From Candidatus Aminicenantota bacterium (GTDB lineage: Bacteria; Acidobacteriota; Aminicenantia; UBA2199), in assembly GCA_023136725.1 (NCBI GenBank), contig JAGLQR010000065.1, forward strand, positions 1 to 8,002: a stretch of 8,002 nucleotides of DNA. Reading direction: 5' to 3'. A model generated the notes under the pieces. That model did not search any database, was not told the origin of the DNA, and saw only the letters and a list, made by a program, of their open reading frames with translations. This document shows, piece after piece, positions 6,588 to 8,002 of this stretch (the stretch's first letter is position 1; each line of letters starts with the position of its first letter). The translations under genes and the position numbers were made by a program.

Positions 6588-7382
6588 ATGAAAATTATAA
6601 TCAGATTATGTTTATACTCACTATTATTTTGTAGTTCACTCCCTTTTTTCGGGTCAGGGACGGACCAGATATTAATACCATTATCTAATCCGGATAAACC
6701 GGGAACGGTTTCCATAAATCATTATAAGGGTTCAATTCATGTAACAGGTTATAGTGGGAAAACGGTAATGATAACAGCGAACTATAGAAATCCGACAAAT
6801 AGTAACGGGATGAAATTGATCTCAAGTTCTGCAGTCACATTAAGTGCTACAGAGAAAAACAACGTTGTTGTTGTAAAAGTAAATTCCTATCGGAGGACAA
6901 TAGATCTTGATATAAGAGTCCCATATGAATTCTCTCTGATAATTTCAAATGATGATAATGGTGACATTTTGGTCCGTGATGTTTCAGGTGTATTCGAGCT
7001 TAACAACAACAATGGCGACGTTAAATTGTTCAATGTGTCAGGCTCTGCGATCATATCAACTATCGATGGGAATATTCTTACGGATTTTATAAATGTTGAT
7101 CCTGAAATGCCGATGGCACTATCAACGATTGAGGGGCAAATCGATATGAACTTACCCGGGAATGCCAATATTTCTCTGAAAATGAGAACAGAATATGGTG
7201 AGATATATTCGGATTTCAACATTAATATTGATAAACGGAAAATAAATATCCGGAAACATAAAAATACAAGAAGCACTAACATCACACTTGATGGTTGGAC
7301 TTACGGTAAGATCAACAATGGCGGACCGGAATACCTGATAAAAACCTTAAATGGGAATATCTATATAAAGAAAAAAAAATAG
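6588..7382 (+). CDS. Exported DUF4097 family beta-repeat protein
   Basis: This is a 264-residue protein with an N-terminal signal (hydrophobic ~3-20, then FFGSG). The rest is made of short beta-strand repeats centred on G-x-I or G-x-V turns: NGDILVRDVSG (124-134), NGDVKLFNVSG (142-152), then DGNILTDF, EGQIDMNLPG, YGEIYSDF and NGNIYIKKKK. This is the DUF4097 'putative adhesin' pattern, which forms a right-handed beta-solenoid-like fold. The protein should act outside the cytoplasmic membrane. It starts 13 bases after the HEAT gene, with AGGA at 6577-6580, so it belongs to the same operon. DUF4097 proteins are often encoded beside ECF sigma/anti-sigma pairs, where they may take part in sensing or be outputs. 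No activity is established. It ends in a run of lysines. Confidence 0.85.
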   Translation: MKIIIRLCLYSLLFCSSLPFFGSGTDQILIPLSNPDKPGTVSINHYKGSIHVTGYSGKTVMITANYRNPTNSNGMKLISSSAVTLSATEKNNVVVVKVNSYRRTIDLDIRVPYEFSLIISNDDNGDILVRDVSGVFELNNNNGDVKLFNVSGSAIISTIDGNILTDFINVDPEMPMALSTIEGQIDMNLPGNANISLKMRTEYGEIYSDFNINIDKRKINIRKHKNTRSTNITLDGWTYGKINNGGPEYLIKTLNGNIYIKKKK

Positions 7383-7391
7383 TATGTTGAT

Positions 7392-7415
7392 TTTACCGTA
7401 ACCATTTCCGGTAAA
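7392..7415. repeat. Inverted repeat over the -35 region
   Basis: The arms TTTACCG (7392-7398) and CGGTAAA (7409-7415) match perfectly around a ten-base loop, ten bases after the DUF4097 stop. It is not followed by a T-run, so it is a poor terminator. It overlaps the predicted ECF -35 element and could be an operator. Confidence 0.4.
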
Positions 7416-7425
7416 CGTTGTCTAA
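7396..7425 (+). promoter_or_regulatory. Likely ECF-type promoter of the exported repeat protein gene
   Basis: CCGTAACC (7396-7403) is followed by ATTTCCGGT, and GTCTAA begins 16 bases after GTAACC, at 7420. Aligned without gaps to the promoter before the sigma gene, the first 17 positions agree at 15, giving CCGTAACCnTTTCCnGT, and the GT(T/C) element falls at the same distance. The -35 (AAC) and -10 (GTC) elements fit ECF consensus. The leader would be about 40 bases. The -35 and spacer also form a small inverted repeat (7392-7415). Confidence 0.5.
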
Positions 7426-7447
7426 CCTTTGAATGACAGATCAAAGG
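7426..7447. repeat. Inverted repeat near the predicted transcript start
   Basis: The arms CCTTTGA (7426-7432) and TCAAAGG (7441-7447) match perfectly around an eight-base loop. The predicted start of the last gene's transcript falls at about 7430, so this may be a 5' leader hairpin or a binding site. It ends nine bases before the TGGAGG ribosome binding site. Confidence 0.4.
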
Positions 7448-7468
7448 AAAGTTAAATGGAGGATTTAA

Positions 7469-8002
7469 ATGAAACAATTAATTAAAAGAATAATTCTTTT
7501 CAGTATGATGATCCTGCTGGTTAGCAGCTTTATAGCAGCAGGCACAGGAGATGTCCTGGAAGGGAAATGGACAGCCCTGGTGGATGGAGATCAAATATTA
7601 CTTAAACTCAGAAGTGACTGGGGTAGTGGCAGATGGTCAACTTCGATGAAGGTAAAGAAAGGGGAACTTTCAAGTTTTCAGACAAGAAAGAATTACAGTT
7701 TTGAACTTAAAAGAGATGCCGGCCTATTGAAATTGGAAGGGAAGTTCGATAGTAATGAAGGAGAGGGAATATTCATATTTAAAGGAAGTAAAGATTTCAA
7801 TGATTTTCTAGGTAGGTTGAGTATTGGAAAAATAGATCATGATAGAATGATCTTCCTTTTTGCATGTGATATTAACAAAAAATATATTAACGATCTAAAG
7901 AACCTCGGCTATGGTGACATAACTTCAAGAAGGCTTATCAGTTTTGCAATACATCATGTATCGATCGAATATATTAATGAACTGCGGAAGGTAGGATTTA
8001 TG
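7469..8002 (+). CDS. Exported protein with beta-rich domain and helical repeats (3' end outside the window)
   Basis: The start is well supported: TGGAGG at 7457-7462 lies six bases before the ATG. The visible 178 residues begin with a signal peptide (KQLIKR, hydrophobic 8-22, cleavage likely after FIAA at 21-24). A beta-rich domain spans ~28-107. It includes GKWTAL, FELKRDAGLLKLEGKF and GEGIFIF, a pattern I recognise from exported proteins of Acidobacteria- and FCB-type genomes (F-x-L-x-R-D-A-G, then G-x-F). From ~126 come helical repeats of about 28 residues: MIFLFACDINKKYINDLKNLGY, then LISFAIHHVSIEYINELRKVGF. The same repeats follow some BlaR1/M56-type sensor peptidases. The frame is still open at the window end, so more repeats probably follow. 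It lies 86 bases after the DUF4097 gene, behind its own likely ECF promoter. It may be a regulon member or sensor partner. No biochemical function is known to me. Confidence 0.72.
   Translation, partial: MKQLIKRIILFSMMILLVSSFIAAGTGDVLEGKWTALVDGDQILLKLRSDWGSGRWSTSMKVKKGELSSFQTRKNYSFELKRDAGLLKLEGKFDSNEGEGIFIFKGSKDFNDFLGRLSIGKIDHDRMIFLFACDINKKYINDLKNLGYGDITSRRLISFAIHHVSIEYINELRKVGFM

Noticed and set aside
6887..7285. 132-codon minus-strand frame inside the DUF4097 gene
   Set aside because: It is antisense to the clear beta-repeat sequence and has no ribosome binding site.
1..8002. CRISPR array, tRNA, rRNA or insertion sequence
   Set aside because: I saw no regularly spaced repeats, no cloverleaf-like segments, no transposase and no terminal inverted repeats with target duplications.

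Overview
The window is AT-rich bacterial DNA with eight protein-coding genes, two of them cut by the window edges, plus one decayed gene. Clear Shine-Dalgarno sites (GGGAGG, AAGGAG, TGGAGG) stand 6-8 bases before most starts, which argues against a typical Bacteroidetes genome. A cysteine-rich double-ferredoxin protein suggests an anaerobe. The sigma-factor locus resembles gene sets I know from the FCB superphylum and from Acidobacteria/Aminicenantes-like lineages. I cannot assign a phylum with confidence.

Left part (1-3317). The window opens with the end of a gene encoding a CARDB-like adhesive domain. A 438-residue protein with a winged-helix-like N-terminus and two 4Fe-4S ferredoxin motifs follows. 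It converges on a DUF4382 lipoprotein gene on the minus strand. A 371-base AT-rich gap holds two inverted repeats, a likely promoter for the lipoprotein gene and a weak candidate promoter for the next gene. That gene is a stand-alone khpA (KH-domain RNA-binding protein). Beyond it lies a minus-strand remnant that keeps only the last ~100 codons of a YyaL/DUF255-type protein.

Middle (3318-5234). A DUF885 metallopeptidase with an N-terminal export signal lies on the minus strand. Its coding frame runs on into the divergent sigma-factor gene, but that part is antisense shadow. The best real start is an ATA codon placed exactly behind a CAGGAG ribosome binding site. The divergent intergenic region carries the promoter of the sigma-factor gene.

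Right part (5235-8002). This is a compact envelope-signalling locus. It has an ECF sigma factor (TTG start), a translationally coupled single-pass membrane protein with extracytoplasmic HEAT-like repeats that is the likely anti-sigma factor, and an exported DUF4097 protein. The last gene is an exported protein with a beta-rich domain and helical repeats, cut by the window end. The sigma-factor gene and this last gene share an ungapped upstream motif, CCGTAACCnTTTCCnGT, followed by GT(T/C) 16 bases after GTAACC. That is ECF-type promoter architecture. I infer that the sigma factor controls both its own operon and the exported repeat protein.
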